Source: GCA-003244245 sp963712995 (GTDB taxonomy: Bacteria; Actinomycetota; Actinomycetes; Mycobacteriales; Pseudonocardiaceae). Taken from it: a DNA stretch of 64,000 nucleotides. Both the position numbers and the translations under genes were made by a program. Below the pieces are notes generated by a model. It was given only the letters and a program-made list of their open reading frames with translations, made no database searches and was not told the origin of the DNA. The stretch covers positions 496,001 to 560,000 of the forward strand of contig CAVQKH010000026.1 in the NCBI GenBank assembly GCA_963712995.1, in the 5' to 3' direction. Below, piece after piece: positions 8,345 through 16,231 of this stretch; positions within the stretch are counted from its first letter, which is position 1; each line of letters opens with the position of its first letter.

Positions 8345-9865
8345 GTGACCGTCGATGAAGACCACAGTGCTGACACTGATGTGCAGGCCCTACGGTGCCG
8401 GGTGGGAGCGCGGCTGGCCTCCTGCCGTCGGGAAGCCGGACTCTCCCAGCCGCAACTGGGTCATGCCCTGGGGAGAACACGCAGCCTGATCTCCAAGGTG
8501 GAACACGGCAGCCGCGCGATGCCCGCTGACCTGTGGGTGATCGCCGACCATGTGTGTGACGCCCAGGGCGCCTTGGTGGCCGAGTTCACCGCGCTGGCAG
8601 CCGCCGAGGCGGACTATCGTGAGCGGTGTCGGACCCAACGCCGCCACAAGCAGATACACCACGCGGGCAGCCGAGCCAAGGCAGCTGCTCCAAGAACCTG
8701 GCCTGCACTCCTGGTGCCACCTGCCGGGCTCGGGGGTAGTGGGAGTGACGCTTGGCCGGACCGGGCGTTGGTCAGCGCGGGGCTAGCCGAGGAGCTCATG
8801 GCAGTAGTGACCAAGCTGGTACGGGCGCTGGGCCGTCGTGACGCGATACGACTGGCTGGGTCCGTGCTGGCTGCTGCGGGGCTACCCGGTTTGGACACCG
8901 ACGAGCACCTGCGCTTGGCGCACGCTGTGGCCTCACCCCGCCGGGTGGACGCACAGGTGATAACCAGCTTGGCTGCCGTGTTAGCCCATTGCAAACGCCT
9001 CGAAGACAAACTCGGCCCTCTCGAAGTACTCGATACAGTCGTGGCGCAACATCGACTCGTGCGGCACCTGTTAGAGGGTGACTGTCCCGACCAGCGCCGC
9101 ATGCCTTTGAGCATCGTGGACAGCAATATGGCTTCCACCATCGGCTGCTACCTGCTCGATATGGGCCACCCGGACACAGCGAACCGCTATTTCCAGCAGG
9201 CTCGCCAGGCCGGTCATGATGCCCGCAACCCAACGTTCGCGGCTTATGCGGCAGCGCAGAGGACCATGGTGGCATTGGAATGTAGTGACACACCCACTGC
9301 GCTGGACACCGCTGCCGCCGCCCGTAGCCTCGCCGCCCGCACCGACGATCGTCAACTGCAAGCATTGGCTGAGCAGGGGGCCGCCGCCGCCTACGCCCTC
9401 GATCGCCAACACCGACCCTGCATGATCGCCTGCGACCGTGCGCATCAGCTACTCACCAACGCCAACGTGCAGACCCGCGACTCACCGGCGTATTGGGTAC
9501 ATCACGGCACCATAGAAAGCCAACGCAGCCTGTTCCTCTCGCTACTAGGGCGGCCACAAGAAGCCGTCGAAGCCGCCAGCAGCGCCCGAGACCGATTCGA
9601 CCGCACCTACCTCGGCGAATACACCCGCTGCCAGCTACGACTAGGCCACGCCCTCGTCCTCTCCCGAGACATCACCGAAGCCACCCGCGTGCTCAGCGAC
9701 GCAGCCGGCCACGCCCACCTAGCCCCCCGACTCACCCAAGTGCTGCACACCACCCGAGCCCTCATCCAACCCTGGGCAACCACCCACGCGGTGCGAACAC
9801 TCGATGATCAACTTACTGCCTGTGGACTGCTGCCGCCCACGTACCCGGCAGGCCAAGTGACCTGA
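8345..9865 (+). CDS. XRE family regulator with TPR-like C-terminal domain, cassette A
   Basis: 506 residues from GTG 8345. The N-terminal helix-turn-helix is clear (VGARLASCRREAGLSQPQLGHALGRTRSLISKVEHGSRAMPADLW, residues about 18-65). The remainder is helical and alanine-rich with TPR-like pairs (DMGHPDTANRYFQQARQAGHD, SLLGRPQEAVEAASSARDRF). This architecture is common in Pseudonocardiales and Streptomyces regulators of the WhiJ or SARP-neighbour type. TAGGGT lies 7 bases before the GTG, compatible with a leaderless start; starts at 8300 or 8303 are possible. It is divergent from three small genes, which it probably controls. The gene ends 8 bases before the second copy of a 112-bp repeat. 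Confidence 0.85.
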   Translation: MTVDEDHSADTDVQALRCRVGARLASCRREAGLSQPQLGHALGRTRSLISKVEHGSRAMPADLWVIADHVCDAQGALVAEFTALAAAEADYRERCRTQRRHKQIHHAGSRAKAAAPRTWPALLVPPAGLGGSGSDAWPDRALVSAGLAEELMAVVTKLVRALGRRDAIRLAGSVLAAAGLPGLDTDEHLRLAHAVASPRRVDAQVITSLAAVLAHCKRLEDKLGPLEVLDTVVAQHRLVRHLLEGDCPDQRRMPLSIVDSNMASTIGCYLLDMGHPDTANRYFQQARQAGHDARNPTFAAYAAAQRTMVALECSDTPTALDTAAAARSLAARTDDRQLQALAEQGAAAAYALDRQHRPCMIACDRAHQLLTNANVQTRDSPAYWVHHGTIESQRSLFLSLLGRPQEAVEAASSARDRFDRTYLGEYTRCQLRLGHALVLSRDITEATRVLSDAAGHAHLAPRLTQVLHTTRALIQPWATTHAVRTLDDQLTACGLLPPTYPAGQVT

Positions 9866-9873
9866 CCGTGTAT

Positions 9874-9985
9874 GTCGATCTGACACCGCTTGCCCAGACC
9901 GATCATCGGATCCGAATAGAGCTGCACAATACGTCCACGGTGGGGACGGCAGGCCCACTCGTCAAGATCCAGCGAAGCTGACGAA
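9874..9985 (+). repeat. 112-bp direct repeat, copy 2 (orphan NACHT-LRR tail)
   Basis: About 95 percent identical to 7153-7264 and still open in the LRR frame (VDLTPLAQTDHRI to the same stop), but no upstream NACHT sequence is attached. With copy 1 it brackets cassette A exactly, leaving only a few bases after the XRE stop codon. Confidence 0.9.
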
Positions 9986-10062
9986 GCGACACAGAACCAG
10001 TTCGCGCGTGTCACACCCAGCCTCCCGCACGGTAGGCCACGAGGCCTGGTACAAGGTCGCGC

Positions 10063-10797
10063 ATGACGTCACACCACCCGCTCAATGATGATCTGCTCGC
10101 CCGGGCCCGGGAGCTGCGCGCGGCACACCGGTCTCCCAAAGAGATCGCCCGTGCGCTGGGCGTGCGACCCAGCGCGGTAGCACCCCTGATGCGAGTCATC
10201 GCCCGGCAAGAGGCCGCTGACGAGCCCGAAGCCGCGGTGATCGGATGCTGGGTCAGCCCGAACTGGAGCGCCGGTCTCACGATCCAGGGTCATGAGGAGT
10301 GGCCATGCCGTGACGCGCCAGATGACGGCTTTGGCGGGCTTGCCGGAGTCGTCGTGGCTCGGCGTCACCGGCCGCGGCGGGTGTCGGTGTGCGGTTACCT
10401 GGTCGATGGGTACTGCCTGGGTGTGAAGAATGCCCTCGGGCCCGACGTGATGAATGATCGCGATCTACCCGGTTTTGTCGGCGGTTTCTTCCACGCCTTC
10501 GAGGAGGCTGGAGAGCCGGTTGAGGCGCCGCTGGAACTGGCCCGCCACCTGGTGTGGGGAGCGGTTGATTACGCTCGCGACCTGGGGTTCTCACCCCATC
10601 CCGACTTTCAGCCCGCCTCAGGTCACCTCGGAACGTGGCAGGAAACCAGCGATATCACCTTCGGGCGTGACGGTGTCCCGCTCTACATTCAGGGCCCCTA
10701 CGACGATCTGACCAAGGTCACCCGCACCTTGACCCAGTCCGTTGGTGCGGGCAATTTCCATTTCATCGCTCCAGTCGGAGCCGCAGCCGGCTGGTGA
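10063..10797 (+). CDS. Helix-turn-helix-headed conserved hypothetical protein
   Basis: 244 residues from ATG 10063. The first 55 residues look like a resolvase-type helix-turn-helix (LLARARELRAAHRSPKEIARALGVRPSAVAPLMRVI). The rest has the pattern CWVSPNWSAGLTI, VSVCGYLVDGYCLGVKNALGP and LARHLVWGAVDYARDLGFSPHPDF, which I recall from conserved actinobacterial proteins of unknown function. No catalytic residues can be named. It precedes the VapBC pair by 28 bases and may be co-transcribed. The start is 78 bases after the repeat copy at 9985. Confidence 0.6.
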   Translation: MTSHHPLNDDLLARARELRAAHRSPKEIARALGVRPSAVAPLMRVIARQEAADEPEAAVIGCWVSPNWSAGLTIQGHEEWPCRDAPDDGFGGLAGVVVARRHRPRRVSVCGYLVDGYCLGVKNALGPDVMNDRDLPGFVGGFFHAFEEAGEPVEAPLELARHLVWGAVDYARDLGFSPHPDFQPASGHLGTWQETSDITFGRDGVPLYIQGPYDDLTKVTRTLTQSVGAGNFHFIAPVGAAAGW

Positions 10798-10825
10798 TGT
10801 CCGCGCATGACGGTAAGCTAGGAGT

Positions 10826-11107
10826 ATGCAGCGCGTCACGGTGACAGTGGACGACAGCCTCATGGCCCTCGCGAAGGCCGATGTCGAAGCGGGGCGCGCC
10901 AACTCGGTGAGCGCGTGGGTGGCCGACGCGATGCGCCGCAAGGCCCTGGCCCGGGCAGAGCTGATCGCTGAGCTTGAGGACATGACCGCCGAGGAGCCCT
11001 ACGACGACGAGACGGTGAGCTGGGTAGCCGGGGTACTCGGACGTCCGGCGGAGTGGGTCGCACACAAACTATCGACAGCCCCGGAATCGGCTCGGCAGGC
11101 GGGATGA
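10826..11107 (+). CDS. Ribbon-helix-helix antitoxin, second VapBC pair
   Basis: 93 residues from ATG 10826. QRVTVTVDDSLMALAKADVEAGRANSVSAWVADAMRRKA is a ribbon-helix-helix head closely similar to the antitoxin at 3647-3871; the acidic middle (LEDMTAEEPYDDETVSWV) is the likely toxin-binding part. Its stop overlaps the toxin start (ATGA at 11104-11107), so the two are translationally coupled. Confidence 0.85.
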   Translation: MQRVTVTVDDSLMALAKADVEAGRANSVSAWVADAMRRKALARAELIAELEDMTAEEPYDDETVSWVAGVLGRPAEWVAHKLSTAPESARQAG

Positions 11108-11499
11108 GCAGCGGGCAGACGACACACGTCGTGCTGGACGCCGGGGCATTCGTCGCATGGGAACGCAACGACAAGCGGGTCCGGGCGCTGGTGCAGCTCG
11201 CCGAAGCGGGCGAGGTCACCCTGCGCACCAGTTCCGGCGTCGTCGCCCAGGTCTGGCGCGGCGGCTCCCGGCAGGCACGGCTGGCACGCCTGCTCGGTAG
11301 CGGCACCATCGACGAACGACCCCTCGATCCCACCGCGGCCCGCCAGGTCGGCCTGTTGGCGGGCGAGGTCACAGCCACGGACGTGGTGGACGGGCACGTG
11401 GCGAGCCTCGCCATGAAGTCCGGCGCCCGGGTGCTGACCAGCGACGTCGCTGATCTCCGCGCCTGGGGCGTTCCCGCTGACGCCATCGTCGCCTGCTGA
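11104..11499 (+). CDS. PIN domain toxin, VapC family (second pair)
   Basis: 131 residues. THVVLDAGAFVAWERNDKRVRAL carries the first acidic pair of the PIN active site, LDPTAARQVGLL the central part and TATDVVDGHVASLA the second acidic cluster, followed by VLTSDVADLRAWG. It is the same subfamily as the toxin at 3294-3674, matching it in VVLDAGA, AQVWR, R.ARL, L and VTSD blocks, so the window has two paralogous VapBC modules of one type. A Mg-dependent RNase acting on tRNA, rRNA or mRNA is expected from the family. Confidence 0.88.
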   Translation: MSSGQTTHVVLDAGAFVAWERNDKRVRALVQLAEAGEVTLRTSSGVVAQVWRGGSRQARLARLLGSGTIDERPLDPTAARQVGLLAGEVTATDVVDGHVASLAMKSGARVLTSDVADLRAWGVPADAIVAC

Positions 11500-11562
11500 G
11501 TTCGGCACACTGTGCTGAGCATCCGTCTCCGTCTCACAGTGGGGTGGTCCGGCGCCGGTTCC

Positions 11563-12059
11563 CTACGGAGGTCGGTCGCGTAATACGGTGTGTAGCGCCG
11601 CGAAGAGGTCGATCTCGCGGCACATCCGCAGCCCATCCGCCTCGGGTGGGTACGCCCAGGTGACCGGTCACCGCGGAACAGCACGGGCCAGCCCCACTCC
11701 CGGTAACAGTCCGCGGCTGCCAGTGACCTCGTGTCCCTGTGGCTGTCATCGACCGTTGGCGCGGAGGCTGGAGTCTCGGCCGGCACCGATGCGGGACTGG
11801 CGCTGACGTGGTTGATCATGCAACGGCTGCACGGCATACCGTAGCCGGGATCAACCACCTCCACCTGGTCCGAGCACAGCAGCGCCCCGCACAACGCAAC
11901 CCCAGCAGCACCCACCTGACCATACGGAGCCAGCGGCACCAGGTGCACGACACGCGCGGTCTCCCCGGTGATACCGCACCGGTAGCGCAGCAGCACCACC
12001 GGTCGGGCCCCGACCACGGCCACGTGAGCACCGGTGCCGTTACCGTTCGCGGCACTCAT
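11563..12059 (-). CDS. Small Cys-rich protein, cassette B last gene, frameshifted
   Basis: From ATG 12059 the frame gives MSAANGNGTGAHVAV, then VALCGALLCSDQVEVVDPGYGMPCSRCM and AADCYREWGWPVLFRGD. Near 11661-11672 one base seems to be missing: the next frame continues AYPPEADGLRMCREIDLFAALHTVLRDRPP and stops at 11563. The joined protein is about 165 residues. The ALCG..C...CSRC cluster may bind zinc. Family and function are unknown to me. The start overlaps the stop of the upstream gene by ATGA. The frameshift may be a sequencing error. Confidence 0.6.
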
Positions 12060-12460
12060 CGGCGAGTCTCACGCGCACCAGGGCCCAGGGCGAGGTGGCC
12101 GGTGCTGGTGAGGTGCCCCAGCAGCTCGCCGCGGATCTGCCGCCAGATGACGCAGGGAAACCGGCGGCGGCGCCAGAGCCGGTGCCAAGTGAAGCGGCGG
12201 CAAGCGGGACAGCGGCCGGTGCGGGTGGGCGGCTGATGATGGATCAAGACGAACCGCAGCGCAGCGAGGGTCCCAGGGTGCTGGCCCGTCTGCTCCAGTG
12301 CGGTGAGTGCGGTCCACACCGAGCTGACCACCGCTCCGGCGTCAGGATGCTCGGCCAACCAACTCACGGTCCGGGCAGACAGTGCCATGCCTGGCCTGGA
12401 TGTCGGGATGGTCGAGGTCACCGGGTCGATTCCGCACCCGGTGACCAGTGGTGCAGACAT
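12056..12460 (-). CDS. Small protein with zinc-ribbon-like Cys pairs, cassette B middle gene
   Basis: 134 residues if translation starts at ATG 12460, which shares one base with the upstream stop (TGATG); ATG 12388 (MALSARTVSWLAEHPD) is an internal alternative. Features are a helical SWLAEHPDAGAVVSSVWTAL segment, GRCPACRRFTWHRLWRRRRFPC (CxxC plus a third Cys) and a GELLGHLTSTGHLA tail. Similar short proteins accompany XRE regulators in Pseudonocardiales. The stop overlaps the next start (ATGA), so the cassette B operon is fully coupled. Confidence 0.6.
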   Translation of the reverse strand: MSAPLVTGCGIDPVTSTIPTSRPGMALSARTVSWLAEHPDAGAVVSSVWTALTALEQTGQHPGTLAALRFVLIHHQPPTRTGRCPACRRFTWHRLWRRRRFPCVIWRQIRGELLGHLTSTGHLALGPGARETRR

Positions 12461-12801
12461 CAACACCAACCCGGGGCGTCGGGCAGCAGGCGTAGCAGCT
12501 GCGGTAGCAGGCTGACCACCGCATTGTCCTCGAAACGCACATAGAGCGAGTCAAGGCTTCGGCCCAAGACTTGGCCCTGCTGGTGCAGCCGGGACGGCAG
12601 AATCCCTGGCTCTGAGCTCTCGACGATCTGCTCAACCAGGCAGAACAAAGAGATGTGTGCGCCCTCAGCATCACACCACTGGTCATGAGTCAGTCGCGGT
12701 GTCGGCGTGGGAATGATGCTCCTCCCATCACTCGGAGTCTTGATGTGATTTGGTGACCGGCTGGCTGCCGAGAGCCCAGCGTCGGGGGCCGCGTGCTCCA
12801 C
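12460..12801 (-). CDS. Hypothetical protein, cassette B first gene
   Basis: Up to 113 residues from GTG 12801; the true start could be further in. The conserved-looking core is HDQWCDAEGAHISLFCLVEQIV, then LPSRLHQQGQVLGRSLDSLYVRF and VVSLLPQLLRLLPDAPGWC. I recall this core from unnamed actinobacterial proteins that occur beside XRE regulators but know no function. It is coupled to the next gene by a one-base stop/start overlap. It is divergent from the XRE gene at 13218. Confidence 0.5.
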   Translation of the reverse strand: MEHAAPDAGLSAASRSPNHIKTPSDGRSIIPTPTPRLTHDQWCDAEGAHISLFCLVEQIVESSEPGILPSRLHQQGQVLGRSLDSLYVRFEDNAVVSLLPQLLRLLPDAPGWC

Positions 12802-13217
12802 CGGCAGCCAGCCGGCGATCTCGGGGGATCAGCGATTAGATGTCCAGCCACCCGCCAGGAACGGACGCAGGCACGCGGTGCGTTACCGGCGGCAAGCCGG
12901 AGTCCTCGCGGGACACCGGGCATCCAGGCACCGGCATCCAAGCGGAGTCGTCAGCCGCCTTATGCACGCTGGTAGTCATGCCGGATCCCGCAGAGCGTGC
13001 ACGTCCATAACCTGCCCACCATCCGACCCGGTGTCTTGAGCTACCGCTACTTGCGTCGTCATCGTCTGTCCGTTCCTGTCAAGCCATCGCCAAGCGCAGG
13101 ACCGGCGAGAGATACGCCATGGAGCCAACGTTGCCGGTCGAGCTGGTAGTAGTGTTCGGTAACCGGGTTGCTCAGGGAAGTATCTCGGCGTCTACACGCG
13201 TCTACAAATGGGACGGG
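12802..13217 (+). other. Divergent regulatory gap of cassette B, no gene seen
   Basis: 416 bases between the outward-facing cassette B operon and its XRE regulator. Open frames here look like chance products of high GC. Near the XRE start the sequence has a GTCTACACGCGTCTACA direct repeat (about 13189-13205) and TTGCTC with a 17-base spacer to TCTACA, a weak promoter for the regulator. Confidence 0.35.
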
Positions 13218-14339
13218 ATGACTGATCTCGGTGCGGCACTGCGAGCGGCCCGCGAAGCGGCGGGAGTCAGCTTGGCAGCGATGGCTACGCGAACGCATTT
13301 CAGCAAACCATTGTTAGGCATGCTGGAAACAGGAAAGAGAACTATCAAACCGGAACACGTCGAAGCGTATGGCCGAACACTCAATATTCCTACCGAGGTT
13401 CTTCTAGGTCCACCAGATGATCCGCTGCGGGTTGCCCACGAGTGGTTAGTCAGCGATTCAGCCACGATGATCCAGTTACGCGCAGGCCGGCGGGTCGGAG
13501 CAAACCTCGTAGATAACTTAGAAACCAGGGTAATCAAGCTGCGTCACCTCGATGACGTGATCGGCGGAGGTGATCTTTTCCCTGCGGTCCACAAGGAACT
13601 ATCCGAGGCACAGGGGGTCGTCCAATCCGCCAGCTACACCGAAGAGATCGGGCGGCGGCTGTTGACTGTCGTGGGAGAGCTTGCCCAGCTCGCCGGATGG
13701 GTAGCCAGTGATGCGGGGCGGTACTCGCAGGCGCAACGGGTATATCTTGATGGTGTGTCCGCTGCCCAGACAGCGGGTAACCGCCCACTCGCGGCGCAAC
13801 TCCTGTCTTCACTGAGCTACCAGATAGCCAACGTGGGGAAACCCTGTGATGCTGCTTTGCTGGCACGCTCTGCCGTCACAGGCGCCGGGGATGCCTCGCC
13901 GGTCATTCGGGCCTTATTGCTGGAACGGGTAGCCTGGGCGAGCGCCAGAAGTCGGGACTACGCACGAACACGACGAGCCTTGGATGCCGTGGACGAGGCG
14001 TACGAGAATCGGTCACCAGAAATTTTCGAAACGGAATGGGTTTACTGGCTCGACAGAAACGAAATCGACGTGATGGCCGGCCGATGCCTGATCGAACTCG
14101 GCAGCCCAGGAGCAGCGGAACCGTTACTGGCTCGCGCCATCGACTCGTACGACACGAATCACGCCAGGGAAGTGGCATTATACCTGTCGTGGCTTGCCGA
14201 AGCATATGCAAGAACAGGCGTCCTCGATGCCGCTCGCGACACGCTCAGTCGTGCTCGCAAAACCGCACGAGGAATAAACTCTGCGCGGCTTAAATTACGG
14301 ATTGATCAAGTCGAGAATCTGCTCCAGAGCGGGAATTAG
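13218..14339 (+). CDS. XRE family regulator with TPR-like C-terminal domain, cassette B
   Basis: 373 residues from ATG 13218 (preceded by GGGACGGG). The helix-turn-helix MTDLGAALRAAREAAGVSLAAMATRTHFSKPLLGMLETGKRTIKPEHVEAYGRTL is unmistakable. Downstream are helical pairs of TPR type (AGWVASDAGRYSQAQRVYLDGVSAAQTAGNRPLAAQLLSSL, RDYARTRRALDAVDEAYE, GSPGAAEPLLARAIDSYD, GVLDAARDTLSRARKTA). Codon use is less GC-rich than in the housekeeping part, suggesting later acquisition. It faces the operon 12801-11563 and probably regulates it. Confidence 0.87.
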   Translation: MTDLGAALRAAREAAGVSLAAMATRTHFSKPLLGMLETGKRTIKPEHVEAYGRTLNIPTEVLLGPPDDPLRVAHEWLVSDSATMIQLRAGRRVGANLVDNLETRVIKLRHLDDVIGGGDLFPAVHKELSEAQGVVQSASYTEEIGRRLLTVVGELAQLAGWVASDAGRYSQAQRVYLDGVSAAQTAGNRPLAAQLLSSLSYQIANVGKPCDAALLARSAVTGAGDASPVIRALLLERVAWASARSRDYARTRRALDAVDEAYENRSPEIFETEWVYWLDRNEIDVMAGRCLIELGSPGAAEPLLARAIDSYDTNHAREVALYLSWLAEAYARTGVLDAARDTLSRARKTARGINSARLKLRIDQVENLLQSGN

Positions 14340-14608
14340 ACCAGTGGATGGCCAGGTGTTCATTACCCAGCCGGGCCCAGCGCAAGGGCTGCCCCACCAC
14401 GCACCCATACGCGGGCGTTGGCGTCCCCGGAGCGGTCAGTGAAGGTAGCTGCGTGCCGGTACCAGCCAAGAACTTTGGTTCCGTCGCTGCCCGGACACGT
14501 CTTTCCGTACAACGTCGCCAGCTTGGCGCCGACGACCCATAGGCACGGGGTGTGTCCACCACAGCGCCTTCGCGGCCGTGGGTCCTGCGTCGGCGCGCGA
14601 CAACCCTT

Positions 14609-16165
14609 ATGGTGACGACTGTGATCGAGAAGCTCCGGGGTCAGTTGAACGACGTGCACGAAGTCGATCACGTTGTGTCGCAGTGGATCGGGCGGCGAGC
14701 GCCCAGCCCACTCGACCTCTCCATGAGGAAGCTCAGCGGCGCGGCGAACCACAGCATGCTGTGGTTCGCCATCGCGGCAGTGCTGGCCGCCAGGAAAGGC
14801 GCGACCCGCCGCGGCGCGCTGCGCGGCGTCCTGTCCATCGCCGCGACGAGCGTCACCGCCAACGCGGTGCTCAAACCGTTGCTGCCCCGGCGCCGCCCCC
14901 CTGCCCGGGAACTGGCCCTCCACCTGAAGTTTCCCGCCACACCGACCTCGTCGTCGTTTCCCTCCGGGCACGCCGCATCCGCGGCGGCATTCACCACTGC
15001 CGTCGCGTTGGAGTGCCCGAAAGCCGGGCTCGCCATCGCTCCGCTGGCCGCTGCCGTGGCGTACTCCCGCGTCCACGTTGGCGTGCACTGGAGCTCCGAT
15101 GTCCTGGTGGGAGCGGCGGTCGGCTCCGGCATCGCGCTGGGCACCCGGCGCTGGTGGCCGGTGCGGACCACCGACGAGGCGCAGGCGCGGCCGCGCAACG
15201 ACGCGCCGGTGCTGCCAGAGGGCGCTGGCCTGGTGTTGGTGGCGAACCAGCGATCCGGCGATCCCGGCTACGACCCGGTCACCGATATCACGGAGGCGCT
15301 CCCGGCCGCCACCGTGCTGCGAGCCGAGGAGGGAGTGGACCTCCACGAGCAGCTCGAGGCAGCACTCGAGGCCGGGAATGCCGCCGGCAACGGCGCGGTG
15401 CGAGCCATCGGTGTCTCCGGTGGCGACGGGACGGTGGCGGTCGCCGCAGCGGCAGCCGGTCGGCACCGCCTGCCGCTGGTCGTGGTGCCGACCGGCACCC
15501 TCAACCACTTCGCCCGCGACGTCGGGGTTTACGACCTTCAGGAGGCCGTCGACGCCACCCAGGCCGGCGAGGCGGTGGCGGTCGACCTGGCAGAGGTGGA
15601 GATCCACAACGGGGATCGCACGTCCCGCACGCGGTACTTCCTCAACACCGCGAGCCTGGGCGGTTACTCCGATCTGGTGCGGCTGAGGGAGAAATGGGAG
15701 CCCAAGTGGGGCAAGTGGCCGGCATTCGCGGCTGCACTCGTCATGTCCTTGCGCCACGCCCAGCCGATGCGGGTGAAGCTGGACGGCGAGGAGCAGCGAC
15801 TGTGGATCCTGTTCGTCGGCAACGGACCCTACTACCCACGCGGCATGGTGCCGGCCTGGCGACCGCAGTTGGACTCCGGCCTGCTCGACATCCGTTACCT
15901 GCGCGCCGACCGGCGCTTGTCCCGAACCCGCGCGATCATCGCGCTCGTCCTGGGTGCGCTGTATCACTCCCGAACCTATGTGCAGCGGGAGGCGTCGTCG
16001 CTGGATGTCGAGCTGATCGGTGGTCACGGCTCGCTGGCGACCGACGGTGAGGTGATGGACGAGGCCGGCCGGTTCACCTTCCGGGTCGCGAAGAATCCGA
16101 TCGCGGTGTACCGGCGAAACGAAGAGAACTGGCCTGACCGCCCACGACCCCACCACCCCTGGTAA
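14609..16165 (+). CDS. PAP2 phosphatase - diacylglycerol kinase fusion protein
   Basis: 518 residues from ATG 14609. The N-terminal half is a membrane PAP2 phosphatase with the three motifs KPLLPRRRPPAR, SSFPSGHAA (near residue 117) and SRVHVGVHWSSDV. The C-terminal half is a lipid kinase of the DAGK/sphingosine kinase type: GVSGGDGTVAVAA (ATP site near residue 271), VVVPTGTLNHFARDVG, and AGRFTFRVAKNPIAV at the end. Such fusions occur widely in actinobacteria; a role in turnover of phosphatidate or isoprenoid phosphates is expected. A GTG at 14552 is an alternative start. A strong hairpin follows the stop. Confidence 0.88.
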   Translation: MVTTVIEKLRGQLNDVHEVDHVVSQWIGRRAPSPLDLSMRKLSGAANHSMLWFAIAAVLAARKGATRRGALRGVLSIAATSVTANAVLKPLLPRRRPPARELALHLKFPATPTSSSFPSGHAASAAAFTTAVALECPKAGLAIAPLAAAVAYSRVHVGVHWSSDVLVGAAVGSGIALGTRRWWPVRTTDEAQARPRNDAPVLPEGAGLVLVANQRSGDPGYDPVTDITEALPAATVLRAEEGVDLHEQLEAALEAGNAAGNGAVRAIGVSGGDGTVAVAAAAAGRHRLPLVVVPTGTLNHFARDVGVYDLQEAVDATQAGEAVAVDLAEVEIHNGDRTSRTRYFLNTASLGGYSDLVRLREKWEPKWGKWPAFAAALVMSLRHAQPMRVKLDGEEQRLWILFVGNGPYYPRGMVPAWRPQLDSGLLDIRYLRADRRLSRTRAIIALVLGALYHSRTYVQREASSLDVELIGGHGSLATDGEVMDEAGRFTFRVAKNPIAVYRRNEENWPDRPRPHHPW

Positions 16166-16186
16166 CTCGGCCTGGTGGCCGCTGAA

Positions 16187-16220
16187 CCCGCAACGCGCCG
16201 TGCGGGCAGCGCGTTGCGGG
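16187..16220. terminator. Bidirectional terminator hairpin
   Basis: CCCGCAACGCGC (16187-16198) and GCGCGTTGCGGG (16209-16220) form a perfect 12-bp stem with a 10-base loop. It sits between two convergent genes, the PAP2-DAGK fusion and the PhoX-like phosphatase, and can serve both. No T tract, as usual in high-GC actinobacteria. Confidence 0.8.
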
Positions 16221-16231
16221 GCGCGCGGAGT

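Noticed and set aside
3200..14340. Prophage or integrative element
   Set aside because: No integrase, excisionase, transfer or phage structural gene, and no tRNA with flanking att repeats is present around this island.
14363..14551. Minus-strand reading LATLYGKTCPGSDGTKVLGWY as a gene remnant
   Set aside because: It is the end of a very long antisense frame through the PAP2-DAGK gene, typical for high-GC DNA; no family is recognised and there is no start or codon signal. The plus-strand gap 14340-14608 holds no convincing gene either.
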